NCBI GenBank assembly: GCA_023418435.1
Contig: JAEZZT010000082.1
Location: forward strand, 1-16,420
Reading direction: 5' to 3'
DNA length: 16,420 bases
Source of the DNA: Bacillota bacterium
Lineage (GTDB): Bacteria; Bacillota; Negativicutes; Veillonellales; Negativicoccaceae
Shown here in pieces: positions 16,301 through 16,420 of this stretch. Within the stretch, counting starts at the first letter, position 1. Each line of letters starts with the position of its first letter. The position numbers were made by a program, and so were the translations under genes. The notes under the pieces are model-generated. The model saw nothing but the letters and a program-made list of their open reading frames with translations. It made no database searches and was not told the origin of the DNA.

Positions 16301-16420
16301 ACCGATAGGCAATTCGGGCTGAGCAACTACCTCTCGAAATACTTCCGCTACTCCGCCGTATCCCAGCTCTCTATTTGCGCCGAATTGGCAAAAAAGAGCA
16401 ATTCCTCGACACCCCTGTCT
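13373..16420 (-). CDS. cobN: CobN-type large subunit of a cobalt/metal chelatase, first paralog (N-terminus outside window)
   Basis: Large, tetrapyrrole-binding subunit of an ATP-dependent class I chelatase, expected in the cytoplasm to bind the macrocycle and metal while ChlI/ChlD supply ATP hydrolysis. The frame is open to the right edge, giving 1015 visible codons and a TGA stop; by comparison with the complete paralog at 1480-5199 about 210 N-terminal residues are missing. A TTG at 16312 is an internal codon, not the start, because homology continues upstream. Visible CobN signatures are GTHGSLEWLPGKG (about 15410-15448), IVGEGIQAKRR just after it, GAPTSG and DILPTGRNF (about 14585-14640), RPRIDV with RISGLFRD, DPPGAYGAGV, and DDYNAYHGGM. 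The LEWLPGK form favours CobN over the BchH/ChlH magnesium subunit. Its TGA overlaps the permease ATG (ATGA). No frameshift is seen. The family call is firm; the actual metal and ring substrate are not shown. Confidence 0.93.
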   Translation of the reverse strand, partial: RQGCRGIALFCQFGANRELGYGGVAEVFREVVAQPELPIGAVITLQQQSMTGMPGFELDVVKRAGVPVLQAYSLYQEVACWEGSTLGLGTTELGTQVLVTEQDGILHTQPISGKSASDVHSYEPIPERIQMTVAKAKNWAMLRTLSNSEKKVAIILHNYPPRNSNIGSAAGVDTPESLLALLRELRNEGYTVGDLPADSPGLMAMILAQATNDSAFLQEKQIASAPGLQAESYRDFYHVLPEKTQEEMATHWGTAPGEKLVFGDKVLAPGIVLGNIFVGIQPSRGFAEDTSAIYHSPTLPPSHQYLAFYEWIRREWKASAVVHLGTHGSLEWLPGKGTGLSASCYPDAALRELPDIYPYWVTIVGEGIQAKRRGSACLIGHMSPPQEQAGEFGDYAVLRRLLTEYGETRRLGQSTQSLCEEIGTVAGRLAWDEPVADTERAWDDYAAVLHDRLDDLLYLEVRTGLHVLGKAPGTEAMRTYVAMLTEMSQGERKSLPEILAQANFPEDLTPREKKKKIYAWKDAILDIGIESDFSYTQTQWQHELQKMGIDSEITEEVWELAEHLRDVIIPALRQIPNEIANTITALSGIYIEPSLGGAPTSGAADILPTGRNFTSLDPRTFPTENAYRIGQIMAEQAIEKYVQTEGEYPESIGIVLWATAQMRSYGQCLGEIFALLGVRPLRQGESGQITGLEVIPLEELQRPRIDVVARISGLFRDTMPTAAAWVDQAVRLVAELPESVHMNYVRKHVEEDLAWAREKGEEISFVEACWRVFGDPPGAYGAGVGAALETRAWQNKADLAEVYLQWSGYAFVENEEAVDARHLFPRRLQTVAMTIQNADNRESHLLNSDDYNAYHGGMNAAVETFRGNKPLAILADTSRRREVVTRTIAEETERLVRGEALNPKYIEGMQRHGYKGAQELANYVAHMYQWDATSDVASDWMYDQLFNTYVVDSKMQAWFNKVNPWALQRLAETFWEASARNLWAASDEQKELLTEILLRTEGELEDYHEEDGGER
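13381..13387 (-). promoter_or_regulatory. Ribosome binding site of the permease gene
   Basis: GGAGGAG on the minus strand, four bases before ATG 13376, within the final codons of the upstream cobN. It is a near-ideal Shine-Dalgarno sequence, although the spacing is short. Confidence 0.7.
14582..14602 (-). repeat. Direct repeat copy in the edge-truncated cobN (PTGRNF region)
   Basis: This is the partner of the 21-base identity at 2686-2706, about 11.9 kb away and in the same orientation. Recombination between the two would fuse the cobN genes and delete nine-gene content between them; this is a possibility, not something seen. Confidence 0.75.

Overview
The window is a single, tightly packed, one-direction gene block read entirely on the minus strand, so the first gene of the block lies at the right edge. 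Eleven genes fill it; the largest gap is about 32 bases, and most neighbours overlap by 1 to 26 bases. Nothing suggests photosynthesis. Strong AAGGAG-type ribosome binding sites, lipobox signal peptides, an oxygen-sensitive radical SAM/SPASM protein and roughly 50% G+C suggest an anaerobic low-to-mid-G+C Gram-positive-lineage bacterium. Negativicutes or Clostridia are my guess; this is inference, not proof.

Layout in transcription order (right to left): a CobN-type large chelatase subunit cut by the right edge (13373-16420); a FecCD/BtuC-type permease (12333-13376); its ABC ATPase with an unusual C-terminal extension (11143-12333); a radical SAM/SPASM protein (10055-11146); the ChlI/BchI-type AAA+ chelatase subunit (9067-10080); the ChlD/BchD-type AAA+/VWA subunit (7125-9062); two different substrate-binding lipoproteins in tandem (6095-7117 and 5196-6098); a second, complete CobN-type subunit (1480-5199); a xylose-isomerase-like TIM-barrel protein (488-1447); and the start of cbiZ, adenosylcobinamide amidohydrolase, which runs off the left edge (1-491).

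Taken together, the genes encode a class I metal chelatase with two alternative large subunits, apparently sharing one I/D motor pair, and an ABC importer of the vitamin B12/heme/siderophore class with two alternative binding proteins. CbiZ, a dedicated corrinoid-salvage enzyme, is coupled to the same block. The simplest reading is corrinoid (or related tetrapyrrole) capture followed by metal insertion, removal or exchange and side-chain remodelling. None of the usual corrin-ring synthesis genes is present here. The radical SAM/SPASM protein, the TIM-barrel protein and the ATPase C-terminal domain have no obvious role in known corrinoid chemistry and are the best candidates for undescribed steps. 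No promoter, riboswitch or terminator is visible; the control region should lie beyond the right edge.
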